Source: Apostichopus japonicus
Lineage: Eukaryota; Echinodermata; Holothuroidea; Aspidochirotida; Stichopodidae
Assembly: GCF_037975245.1 (NCBI RefSeq)
Contig: NC_092576.1
Span: 15,501,611-15,565,610, forward strand
Length of the DNA stretch: 64,000 nucleotides
Reading direction: 5' to 3'
Part shown: piece by piece, positions 19,491 to 32,600 of the stretch
How the letters are laid out: every line of letters starts with the position of its first letter
How positions within the stretch are numbered: position 1 is the first letter of the stretch
Notes under the pieces: model-generated
What the model saw: the letters and a program-made list of their open reading frames with translations, nothing else
Told to the model about the DNA's origin: nothing
Database searches by the model: none
Program-made: the position numbers and the translations under genes

Positions 19491-19909
19491 TACATTGCAT
19501 ACCTATGTTGGTCGGAATTTTGTCCTAACCCTCGACATACCAATGTTGGTCAGGGATTTTTTACCAACAAGTGTATGTGAGGGACTTACACAACTGATCC
19601 TATTGGTGTGAGACACCAAGTTGCTGACAAACATGAAATATGATATGACCGGCATTTTTTAATACTGCCCCCAGTTATTGCTATATAGTTGAACTCTTGT
19701 ACATACAGTATGTTATTGTTAGCATACAGTGAGCAACAGGAGAAACTACAAGAATAAACTGCTGTAATGGACTGTGAAACACCAAGGTAGGTATTAGTAT
19801 TTTAATCTTGAACATCAAATTTACCTGAAGTATATCATGGGCTATGCCATTGGCTTGGAATTCTAAAACTAGCCCAATAAGACTACGTTTAGTATGTATC
19901 AAACCATGC

Positions 19910-20770
19910 AGAACACAAAACTTGGTTTGTTTTAGCTAGGCCTAACGTAAGGCTATATAGATTAACTGTAACACTAGGCTATGTTAATAGCATGCACTAG
20001 CCTAGGTTTATATGTAGCCTAGGTGGTCTTAATTTAGATCAGGTAAGGAATCAGTAAGCTGTTATTGTTAAAGAGGCAAACTGTTTCTTTTGCATCCATA
20101 TAGCAAATTTTCGTACAAAAAGGCAATGCGCTGTGACCAAACTTCCAAAGGAAGCTAGTCTAGGCCTAGGTCTAACTTAAACGTTACTCCTTAGGATATG
20201 GTATTTAATGGGTATAGCCTAGGCTAGGCCTAACTTAGGCTTGGTAATTTAACTGTTACCAACGTTAAGGACACCTAATTTTCTGCATGTTAGTAAATTT
20301 GCATCCTTCCAAAATGTAACTCAATGCTGACATACACATGACACAAATGTATGATAGGCCCTAGGCCAACAGAATCAGTAATAAACTTTAATTTCTAATT
20401 CTAGGCTCAGCCTAAGTTAGGCCTCCTATGCTGGTTTTACTTAGCTGACCTAAGAAAGATTAGCTCAGGCCTTTGTGCTTTAAAATAAGTGGCATATTTT
20501 GGTGTCTTTCGAAATCATTTACTTCTGAATTCATTATTTTAAAAGGAATCATAGCAGGTCAATGTGGTTATATAGTATAGGCCTTTCTTGTTAGGCCTAG
20601 GTGCAAACAGGGCAAACATTGGAGCACAAAATCAGGCAACACACACAATTAAGGACACGCTATAACCTACTTCGTCTATAGCCTACGCTGGACCTACAAT
20701 TTATGATGGGCTTAGGGCATTAAGCCTATGCCTAACCGGTTTGTTGTGGATTTCCTAGCTAAAATATAGG
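19910..20770. repeat. AGGCCTA-rich intergenic DNA
   Basis: Variants of TAGGCCTA, CTAGGCTA and AGCCTAGG occur dozens of times without fixed spacing here, and again at 21110-21260. No coding frame seen. It lies upstream of the SET gene and could include its unlocated 5' untranslated exon. Confidence 0.55.
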
Positions 20771-20772
20771 CC

Positions 20773-21038
20773 GTGGCTATTCTTACGACGAGTCGTAACA
20801 ATTATTTATAAACTATTCATACGACAAAGGCAAATTCAAGTGCAGTAAAGTAAATAAAGCAACTGCGCATGTAGTAGGGGTAACCCTAACCCTAAACCTC
20901 AATCCTAACCTTTACCCTAACCCTAACCGCAAATTATTGATATTCCTCGTCGTAAAAATAGTACTCCTGGTCATGAAAATAGCAACTGCGCATGCGTAGT
21001 CGGAAATTATTCTTACAACTAGTCGTAAGAATAGCCAC
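20773..21038. mobile_element. palindromic MITE carrying telomere-like repeats
   Basis: The left end GTGGCTATTCTTACGAC is repeated inverted at the right end (GTCGTAAGAATAGCCAC, ending 21038). Inside lie degenerate CCCTAA repeats (about 20880-20934) flanked by two copies of AGCAACTGCGCATG. The octamer AAAATATA occurs a few bases outside each end (20761-20768 and 21044-21051) and may be the target duplication. The CTGCGCATGCG motif is also a good NRF1-type site, about 0.5 kb upstream of the SET gene start codon. Confidence 0.75.
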
Positions 21039-21477
21039 TTTGTAAAATATACCTCCCCAAACTTTGATCTTGTTTAATTGGACTATTATACTAAGCTTAT
21101 AGACATGGGCACATATAGCCTAGGCATAGCTTATGATAGGCCTAACATTAGGGATATCTTACTGTAGCTGGCTGGGCTTAGGATCATGGAGCTTTTCGGT
21201 GATAGCCCCATGGTTCTATGCATGGCACTCTAGTATGAAAGTAGCCTAGGCCTAGCTTTACCTATATACCCTACACGGCTGTATCAGCATCGAGTTCAAT
21301 GGTCTGATTCCATTTACAAACTTACCACGAACTGATATATCCTTTTTTGTTTTCGTAGAGGAAATGTATGTTAAGCTAAATCTCCTTTACATGGAATAAG
21401 TCTTGAGAGATTCATTGTTTGTTGAAAACAGAGTAAAATAATAGCAATTAAAAGTTAATACTTATTTTCTCATGTAG

Positions 21478-23654
21478 ATGTACAATCTACGTCATAGAAG
21501 ACGAGCAGTCCAGGGCCATACAATCATTCAACCCATGCAAACTATGGACAGAGACGGTTTGTCAGTAGAATGGATTAATGGTCATAAAGGTATGCATTTA
21601 ATCTCTTGTACTGGAATATCATTGTTCAAATTGGAGAATGAAGAATGGTGTATTAATTGTTCAATGAACTCCTATTTGATTCACATTAATTTTAATGTGA
21701 GTTTTGGAGCATCAATATATGTTATAGGTGATCTTATTTTCATCAGTACTCAATTAAAGAATCTTGCCCATTGATGTTTTAATTGGGTGTGAGGGGGGGG
21801 GGGTGGGATCCAGACAAAAATAAGTAAATTGAAAATAAATAGAAATTGCTTAAATTATACTGGCTAACAGTCAAGATTCATATCAGGAAGTAAAACTTTG
21901 TGTCACAATTGTGTGGACTTGCTCTGGGGTTTTACTAATTTCATGATCTTGGTTGGCTAAAAGTGTTCTAATTGCAAATGTAGACTCATTGCAAGTGGCA
22001 GACAACATGTATCACTATTTTAAACTTGAAAAATGTCTGAAAAAAATTGTAGCTGTTCTAACAAGTGGCATAAACAAATTGATGTTTAAAATTAAAGCTC
22101 CATCATTGATACATTCTGGGGTATTGAAAGGGTTGAAACATTACATGAACATGCACTCATGAAATAAAACTTGTTCTACTCACACCCCAATATTTTCTAG
22201 GTGAACAACTCCTAGGAAACAAAACTGATTTTAGTATTTTGCTCCTATTTGAAATCATGGAAGCTTGACTTCAAGTGAAAGTAAAGGTTTTCAAAATTTT
22301 TACCACTCTGGAATTAGGATACATATAAGGCTGCAGAATTACAATTAAATCTCCCTGCAGTAAATCAGTATACATAGCCTCATCTGCTATATATGCTTAT
22401 CTCTGCATTAAATATGTACAAATGTTTAACCACTGCATGGCCACAGTTGCTGATGAATGTGTACATTTGCCTAATGTATTTTTATTCTAGGTGTCAGTGT
22501 ACTAATGCTTATGGTTGGTGGTGAACTCATTTCAACACTGCTACAGTGTATTTTGAGGCAAACTTATTTGTGGCCTTAATGAAGCAAATACACTCTTGAG
22601 ATTGACACAATTGAACATGTCAAAATTTAAAATGTCAAAGTAAAGAGTCTTTTGCTCAACATAATCATCAGTATGAGTAGGAGTGGAATTTAATACAGTA
22701 TTAAATTTATCTCTTTATTTATCCCTTGCAAACATGCAGGTAGAGGTGTATTTGCAACCAAAGCAATATACAAAAGAGAGTTTATCACAGAATTCAGAGG
22801 GGACCTCCTCTCCAAGAGAGATGCTGAGATGAGATGTCAGAAAAACATCTCAGACGTAGCATATATGTACTACTTCAAACATCAAGGAATAAACATGTGG
22901 TAATTAGAACTAGATAAATATTTCACATTGTATAGGGGCACATCCCATCTATTGATTCTTGATTTGATAAACATTCCTTCATGACTAATGGGATTTGACA
23001 TCTCCTCACAGTTTGCAAGGTAACAATGAACAAGTTATATCCATGAAACCTTTTCAGAAGTTTGTATGGTGACAAATGACATGAAAACAAGTTGGTTTAC
23101 CTTATTAGATAGTTGCTTGTGTGTGTTTTTATTTTTAAATCTGCATGCACTGTTTATTGTATTGTGAGATGTTCATGTGGCTGTCCACAAGTTATTATAA
23201 CATAAAATGATATCACCTAAAGCCTTACTTAAGTATGTAGTGGTAAGATAAGTGTATGTTTTGTGTATTGCTAAGTAGATGACTGTTAGTGTGACTCTGG
23301 GAATTTGTTACCACTGTTATTAGTTTATTAATGAATTCAGTCAAGATAATGCTACTAATGTAGAAATGTAACATAACCTTATATTTGAACTCAATCTAAA
23401 ACCACTGCCCCTGTCTTTTTTACACTAATTGTTTTTCTTTTTGTGTTTTCTTTTTTTATAGTATTGATGCCTCAAAAGAAGATGGTTCTATCGGACGCCT
23501 TGTTAATGACAACATTTCCTCTGTAGCTAACTGCAGGATGAGAATAATAGTGAAGGACAGCCACCCACATCTTTGCCTTTATGCGACTAAAAATATCCTT
23601 CAAGGAGATGAACTAGAATATGATTATGGAGGATATACCCCATGGCGAAAAAAG
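21478..23654 (+). CDS. SET-domain exons 1-3 of the fusion gene
   Basis: Three exons encode a compact SET domain that begins almost at the N-terminus. The motifs are K-G-R-G-V-F-A (37-43), E-F-R-G-D-L (55-60), Y-M-Y-Y-F (79-83), C-I-D-A-S (91-95), G-R-L-V-N-D-N (102-108) and E-L-E-Y-D-Y-G (141-147). This order and spacing match KMT5A (SET8/PR-Set7), the histone H4K20 monomethyltransferase. Two differences stand out. The NHS motif is N-D-N, replacing the His. The Tyr of the E-Y-x-G-D motif is Phe. Both sit at the cofactor/lysine channel, so activity or product specificity may differ from KMT5A. The long basic N-terminus of KMT5A is absent: only about 26 residues precede the domain, with an R-H-R-R-R cluster. 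Exon phases 1, 2 and 0 are consistent. Confidence 0.85.
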
Positions 23655-26600
23655 GTAAACTTTCATTAAAAACCTCTTTGATCATATCAGCAAGGTATGA
23701 AAGTGTGCAGTATTCAGGTATCCCTTACCAACACAATGCATGCTTAACATTCATACAAGAGCAATATAGGACTACTTATGGAAGTCAATTGTTTAAAGAT
23801 CCAGAATTTCTGCTCTATTTTAGCATTAGCACACAAAACAAGAGCTTGAATGACATATAACTGAATCGAACTGTTTGGATGGCTTCAATATCACTGTATA
23901 ATTCCACCTATGTGAACTTCTTACACCAGTAATATGCTCTTCACTCAACCTTTATGAGGCACAGTCCTTCTTGCTGTAAGCCTTACACGGGTTAATTTCA
24001 TTGGCTACTGAAAATGTGTGTTAGTTAGTTGGTAGCATTCACCTCAAGTAACTTTCCCTTTTGTATTTTTCTTTTGTTGTTTCTTTGATTCCGTAAGCAC
24101 TAGACCCAGGTAGTACAAGTGAAACTGTGCGTGAGTCCTGGGTTTCACAACTGTACAGCATGTGAAATTAAGCTTTCCGTACACCTATTTCAGGCATATG
24201 CAATATGATTCATTCACCAAGTTATTAATACCTTTTCCCACATTGTTATAAAACTCTGTGTATGAAAGGTATTTCAGTATTCACCCTGTCTATTCCACAA
24301 TATCAATTTTTTTTTATCATGAGTTTTCTCCTCATTTTTACACAGACAACCAGTAAAGACAACGAAGTACATGTTACAGAAAAACATAAGGTGGGTATTT
24401 AAAATGTGTTATGAAATTGGGTGAAATGTTAAAATTCTTTTGGGGAAGAAAATTAGGAACAATTATGTTTTAAAATAATTTCAAATCAAGTGGTAACATG
24501 TATCTTTTTTGTTCTTGTTTTTGTGTTCTTTGATATACTTAAAGTAAATAGGCAGTTGTGACAAATATTTTACATAATACCTTTCTATGCAATCTCCTTT
24601 CAAAACAACTATCTATATGCATCCTGTTGCATGTCCATTCAAGGGCGGCGGAAGCACTTTTAATCTGGGGGGGAGGGCACCGACATCAAAGGGCACTTTG
24701 CAGAAATTCTATTGGACTGATGTAGCCTGATATTTAGTACCCTTTATAACTCTTATTGTATTATCTTATTTGCGTATACACATCACTCCATGCCCCCCCC
24801 CCCCCCCTGAAGGAAAACATGCATACTAGCACTGCAATATTCAATGTGCAAACAAGGAACAAGTTTTCTATTGAGACAAATGAGGTGAAATCATGCTAGT
24901 TGCTAATATAGGAATCTTCCGAATTAGAGTTTATTTCTTGTTAATATCTTAACGAATTGTTTCCATTTGAAATAGCTTTGAGTTTGACCCACATAAATTC
25001 ATTATAAGTCAGGGGCGTAGCCAGGATTTGCAAAGTTGTATGCACGACTATCTGAGCGGAGCGCCACCATCGGTTGGCGCGGTGCGCACAAGAAAACTTT
25101 TTGTTGTACAAACCCCTCAGATGGCCGGAAACGGCCCTTCCCGAGTGTTCATTCTGGTTCCCTGGCCTCTTGCTAACTTGAGCCACCTAAATTTTTATGT
25201 AGAAAAAGGGCACATTTTTAACCCTGAGGAAAAGTGGGGGGGCACGTGCCCCCTGTGCCCCCCCAGTTCCGCCGCCCTTGCCATTGATAACTGTCTAATG
25301 TGTTAAAATGTTCATCAAAAATTTCCAATATCGATGAAAATATCTGTTTTATTCCAATTATACTTAAGTTTAAATTAGACCCACAAGTGACCCCGTGTGT
25401 AAGTCCAGTTGTGCCACAACTGTATGTGACTCTGTAATTTGATGTTAACATGACTATTTTGTCGTCATTTTTACACAGACCATTTGTGAAGCCAATGACG
25501 AAATTGTCACAGAAAATAGTAAGGTAGGTATACTAGCCTACATCCATGTACATTGAGATACTTAAAATGCTGTTTGAAAATGAGAAAATTTCATTACAAA
25601 ATAAAAGGAGTGACTGTCCTGTGATTTGAGTAAGTAGGGCACTATATGCAGACCTACAAGTGAATGTGTGTGTGCTCAGTTGACCAAGAACTGTTTTTAA
25701 CACTAGCTCTGGCACAAGCTCTTGAACAATTTTAACCAAAGTTTGATGGTGTGGGTTTCAGAAGACACCCTGTGTTATTGAAATTGATTCAAAACAAGTA
25801 GTAAATCATGTCAATTTTGTATTTGTTATGGTCTTTCTTAGATTTCATGAACATACAACTAGACCCACAAGTGACCCTGTGTGTAAGTCCAGTTGTGCCA
25901 CAACTGTATGTGACTCTGTAATTTGATGTTAACATAACTATTTTGTCGTCATTTTTACACAGACCATTTGTGAAGCCAATGACGAAATTGTCACAGAAAA
26001 TAGTAAGGTAGGTATACAAGCCTACATCCATGTACATTGAGATACTTAAAATGCTGTTTGAAAATGAGAAAATTTCATTACAAAATAAAAGGAGTGACTG
26101 TCCTGTGATTTGAGTAAGTATGGCACTATATTCAGACCTACAAGTGAATGTGTGTGTGCTCAGTTGACCAAGAACTGTTTTTAACACTAGCTCTGGCACA
26201 AGTTCTTGTACAATTTTAACCAAAGTTTGATGGTGTGGGTTTCAGAAGGCACCCTATGTTATTAAAATTAATTAAAAACAAGTTGTAAATCATGTCAATT
26301 TTGTATTTGTTATGGTCTTTCTTTGATTTCATTAACACTTACAACTAGACCCACAAATGACACTGTGTGTAAGTCCAGTTGTGCCACAACTGTATGTGAC
26401 TCTGTAATTTGATGTTAACATGACTATTTTGTCGTCATTTTTACACAGACCATTTGTGAAGCCAATGACGAAATTGTCACAGCAAATAGTAAGGTAGGTA
26501 TACTAGCCTACATCCATGTACATTGAGATACTTAAAATGCTGTTTGAATATGAGAAAATTTCATTACAAAATAAAAGGAGTGACTGTCCTGTGATTTGAG

Positions 26601-29600
26601 TAAGTATGGCACTATATTCAGACCTACAAGTGAATGTGTGTGTGCTCAGTTGACCAAGAACTGTTTTTAACACTAGCTCTGGCACAAGTTCTTGTACAAT
26701 TTTAACCAAAGTTTGATGGTGTGGGTTTGCAGAAGACACCCTATGTTATTAAAATTAATTAAAAACAAGTTGTAAATCATGTCAATTCATTATTATTATT
26801 TTTTTTGGGGGGGGCGGGTTCTTTGATTTCATTAACAATTACACTAGACCCACAAATGACACTGTGTGTAAGTCCAGTTGTGCCACAACTGTATGTGTCT
26901 CTGTAATTTGATGTTAACATAACTATTTTGTCCTCATATTTACACAGACCATTTGTGAAGCCAATGACGAAATTGTCACAGAAAATAGTAAGGTAGGTAT
27001 ACTAACATACATCCATGTACATTGAGATACTTAAAATAATGTTTGAATATGAGAAAATTTCATTACAATATAAAAGGAGTGACTGTCCTGTGATTTGAGT
27101 AAGTATGGCACTATATTCAGACCTACAAGTGAATGTGTGTGTGCTCAGTTGACCAAGAACTGTTTTTAACACTAGCTCTGGCACAAGTTCTTGTACAATT
27201 TTAACCAAAGTTTGATGGTGTGGGTTTCAGAAGGCACCCTATGTTATTAAAATTAATTAAAAACAAGTTGTAAATCATGTCAATTTTGTATTTGTTATGG
27301 TCTTTCTTTGATTTCATTAACACTTACAACTAGACCAACAAGTGACCCTGTGTGTATGTCCAGTTGTGCCACAACTGTATGTGACTCTGTAATTTGATGT
27401 CAACATAACTATTTTGTCGTCATTTTTACACAGACCATTTGTGAAGCCAATGACGAAATTGTCACAGCAAATAGTAAGGTAGGTATACTAGCCTACATCC
27501 ATGTACATTGAGATACTTAAAATGCTGTTTGAATATGAGAAAATTTCATTACAAAATAAAAGGAGTGACTGTCCTGTGATTTGAATAAGTATGGCACTAT
27601 ATTCAGACCTACAAGTGAATGTGTGTGTGCTCAGTTGACCAAGAACTGTTTTTAACACTAGCTCTGGCACAAGTTCTTGTACAATTTTAACCAAAGTTTG
27701 ATGGTGTGGGTTGCAGAAGACACCCTTTGTTATTAAAATTAATTAAAAACAAGTTGTAAATCATGTCAATTCATTATTTTTTTTTGGGGGGGGGGCGGGT
27801 TCTTTGATTTCATTAACAATTACACTAGACCCACAAGTGACCCCGTGTGTATGTCCAGTTGTGCCACAACTGTATGTGACTCTGTAATTTGATGTTAACA
27901 TGACTATTTTGTCCTCATATTTACACAGACCATTTGTGAAGCCAATGACGAAATTGTCACAGAAAATAGTAAGGTAGGTATACTAACATACATCCATGTA
28001 CATTGAGATACTTAAAATGCTGTTTGAATATGAGAAAATTTCATAACAAAATAAAAGGAGTGACTGTCCTGTGATTTGAGTAAGTATGGCACTATATTCA
28101 GACCTACAAGTGAATGTGTGTGTGCTCAGTTGACCAAGAACTGTTTTTAACACTAGCTCTGGCACAAGTTCTTGTACAATTTTAACCAAAGTTTGATGGT
28201 GTGGGTTTCAGAAGGCACCCTATGTTATTAAAATTAATTAAAAACAAGTTGTAAATCATGTCAATTTTGTATTTGTTATGGTCTTTCTTTGATTTCATTA
28301 ACACTTACAACTAGACCAACAAGTGACCCTGTGTGTATGTCCAGTTGTGCCACAACTGTATGTGACTCTGTAATTTGATGTCAACATAACTATTTTGTCG
28401 TCATTTTTACACAGACCATTTGTGAAGCCAATGACGAAATTGTCACAGAAAATAGTAAGGTAGGTATACTAGCCTACATCCATGTACATTGAGATACTTA
28501 AAATGCTGTTTGAAAATGAGAAAATTTCATTACAAAATAAAAGGAGTGACTGTCCTGTGATTTGAGTAAGTATGGCACTATATGCAGACCTACAAGTGAA
28601 TGTGTGTGTGCTCAGTTGACCAAGAACTGTTTTTAACCCTAGCTCTGGCACAAGTTCTTGTACAATTTTAACCAAAGTTTGATGGTGTGGGTTTCAGAAG
28701 GCACCCTATGTTATTAAAATTAATTAAAAACAAGTTGTAAATCATGTCAATTCATTATTATTATTTTTTTGGGGGGGGGGGGGCGGGTTCTTTGATTTCA
28801 TTAACAATTACACTAGACCCACAAATGACACTGTGTGTAAGTCCAGTTGTGCCACAACTGTATGTGACTCTGTAATTTGATGTTAACATAACTATTTTGT
28901 CCTCATATTTACACAGACCATTTGTGAAGCCAATGACGAAATTGTCACAGAAAATAGTAAGGTAGGTATACTAACATACATCCATGTACATTGAGATACT
29001 TAAAATGCTGTTTGAATATGAGAAAATTTCATTACAAAATAAAAGGAGTGACTGTCCTGTGATTTGAGTAAGTATGGCACTATATTCAGACCTACAAGTG
29101 AATGTGTGTGTGCTCAGTTGACCAAGAACTGTTTTTAACACTAGCTCTGGCACAAGTTCTTGTACAATTTTAACCAAAGTTTGATGGTGTGGGTTTCAGA
29201 AGGCACCCTATGTTATTAAAATTAATTAAAAACAAGTTGTAAATCATGTCAATTTTGTATTTGTTATGGTCTTTCTTTGATTTCATTAACACTTACAACT
29301 AGACCAACAAGTGACCCTGTGTGTATGTCCAGTTGTGCCACAACTGTATGTGACTCTGTAATTTGATGTTAACATAACTATTTTGTCCTCATTTTTACAC
29401 AGACCATTTGTGAAGCCAATGACGAAATTGTCACAGCAAATAGTAAGGTAGGTATACTAGCCTACATCCATGTACATTGAGATACTTAAAATGCTGTTTG
29501 AATATGAGAAAATTTCATTACAAAATAAAAGGAGTGACTGTCCTGTGATTTGAATAAGTATGGCACTATATTCAGACCTACAAGTGAATGTGTGTGTGCT

Positions 29601-32600
29601 CAGTTGACCAAGAACTGTTTTTAACACTAGCTCTGGCACAAGTTCTTGTACAATTTTAACCAAAGTTTGATGGTGTGGGTTGCAGAAGACACCCTTTGTT
29701 ATTAAAATTAATTAAAAACAAGTTGTAAATCATGTCAATTCATTATTTTTTTTTTGGGGGGGGGCGGGTTCTTTGATTTCATTAACAATTACACTAGACC
29801 CACAAGTGACCCTGTGTGTAAGTCCAGTTGTGCCACAACTGTATGTGACTCTGTAATTTGATGTTAACATGACTATTTTGTCCTCATATTTACACAGACC
29901 ATTTGTGAAGCCAATGACGAAATTGTCACAGAAAATAGTAAGGTAGGTATACTAACATACATCGATGTACATTGAGATACTTAAAATGCTGTTTGAATAT
30001 GAGAAAATTTCATTACAAAATAAAAGGAGTGACTGTCCTGTGATTTGAGTAAGTATGGCACTATATTCAGACCTACAAGTGAATGTGTGTGTGCTCAGTT
30101 GACCAAGAACTGTTTTTAACACTAGCTCTGGCACAAGTTCTTGTACAATTTTAACCAAAGTTTGATGGTGTGGGTTTGCAGAAGACACCCTATGTTATTA
30201 AAATTAATTAAAAACAAGTTGTAAATCATGTCAATTCATTATTTTTTTTGGGGGGGGGGGCGGGTTCTTTGATTTCATTAACAATTACACTAGACCCACA
30301 AATGACACTGTGTGTAAGTCCAGTTGTGCCACAACTGTATGTGACTCTGTAATTTGATGTTAACATAACTATTTTGTCCTCATATTTACACAGACCATTT
30401 GTGAAGCCAATGACGAAATTGTCACAGAAAATAGTAAGGTAGGTATACTAACATACATCCATGTACATTGAGATACTTAAAATGCTGTTTGAATATGAGA
30501 AAATTTCATTACAAAATAAAAGGAGTGACTGTCCTGTGATTTGAGTAAGTATGGCACTATATTCAGACCTACAAGTGAATGTGTGTGTGCTCAGTTGACC
30601 AAGAACTGTTTTTAACCCTAGCTCTGGCACAAGTTCTTGTACAATTTTAACCAAAGTTTGATGGTGTGGGTTTCAGAAGGCACCCTATGTTATTAAAATT
30701 AATTAAAAACAAGTTGTAAATCATGTCAATTTTGTATTTGTTATGGTCTTTCTTTGATTTCATTAACACTTACAACTAGACCAACAAGTGACCCTGTGTG
30801 TATGTCCAGTTGTGCCACAACTGTATGTGACTCTGTAATTTGATGTTAACATAACTATTTTGTCCTCATTTTTACACAGACCATTTGTGAAGCCAATGAC
30901 GAAATTGTCACAGCAAATAGTAAGGTAGGTATACTAACATACATCCATGTACATTGAGATACTTAAAATGCTGTTTGAATATGAGAAAATTTCATTACAA
31001 AATAAAAGGAGTGACTGTCCTGTGATTTGAGTAAGTATGGCACTATATTCAGACCTACAAGTGAATGTGTGTGTGCTCAGTTGACCAAGAACTGTTTTTA
31101 ACACTAGCTCTGGCACAAGTTCTTGTACAATTTTAACCAAAGTTTGATGGTGTGGGTTGCAGAAGACACCCTATGTTATTAAAATTAATTAAAAACAAGT
31201 TGTAAATCATGTCAATTCAGTAATTTTTTTTTGGGGGGGGGGGGCGGGGGCGGGTTCTTTGATTTCATTAACAATTACACTAGACCCACAAATGACACTG
31301 GGTGTAAGTCCAGTTGTACCACAACTGTATGTGACTCTGTAATTTGATGTTAACATAACTATTTTGTCCTCATTTTTACACAGACCATTTGTGAAGCCAA
31401 TGACGAATTTGTCACAGAAAATAGTAAGGTAGGTATACTAGCCTACATCCATGTACATTGAGATACTTAAAATGCTGCTTGAAAATGAGTAAATTTCATT
31501 ACAAAATAAAAGGAGTGACTGTTCTGTTATTTGAGTAAGTATGGCACTATATGCAGACCCACAATTGAATGTGTGTGTGCTCAGTTGACCAAGAACTGTT
31601 TTTAACCCTAGCTCTGGCACAAGCTCTTGTAAAATTTTAACCAAAGTTTGATGGGTGGGTTTCAGAAGGCACCCTATGTTATTAAAATTAATTAAAAACA
31701 AGTTGTAAATCATGTCAATTTTGTATTTGTTATGGTCTTTCTTTGATTTCATTAACACTTACAACTAGACCCACAAATGACACTGTGTGTAAGTCCAGTT
31801 GTGCCACAACTGTATGTGACTCTGTAATTTGATGTTAACATAACTATTTTGTCCTCATATTTACACAGACCATTTGTGAAGCCAATGACGAAATTGTCAC
31901 AGAAAATAGTAAGGTAGGTATACTAACATACATCCATGTACATTGAGATACTTAAAATGCTGTTTGAATATGAGAAAATTTCATTACAAAATAAAAGGAG
32001 TGACTGTCCTGTGATTTGAGTAAGTATGGCACTATATTCAGACCTACAAGTGAATGTGTGTGTGCTCAGTTGACCAAGAACTGTTTTTAACCCTAGCTCT
32101 GGCACAAGTTCTTGTACAATTTTAACCAAAGTTTGATGGTGTGGGTTTCAGAAGGCACCCTATGTTATTAAAATTAATTAAAAACAAGTTGTAAATCATG
32201 TCAATTTTGTATTTGTTATGGTCTTTCTTTGATTTCATTAACACTTACAACTAGACCAACAAGTGACCCTGTGTGTATGTCCAGTTGTGCCACAACTGTA
32301 TGTGACTCTGTAATTTGATGTTAACATAACTATTTTGTCCTCATTTTTACACAGACCATTTGTGAAGCCAATGACGAAATTGTCACAGCAAATAGTAAGG
32401 TAGGTATACTAACATACATCCATGTACATTGAGATACTTAAAATGCTGTTTGAATATGAGAAAATTTCATTACAAAATAAAAGGAGTGACTGTCCTGTGA
32501 TTTGAGTAAGTATGGCACTATATTCAGACCTACAAGTGAATGTGTGTGTGCTCAGTTGACCAAGAACTGTTTTTAACACTAGCTCTGGCACAAGTTCTTG

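Noticed and set aside
20877-20935. Chromosome end or fusion point marked by CCCTAA repeats
   Set aside because: The tract is short, degenerate and enclosed by the inverted ends of a small element, so a transposon origin fits better.
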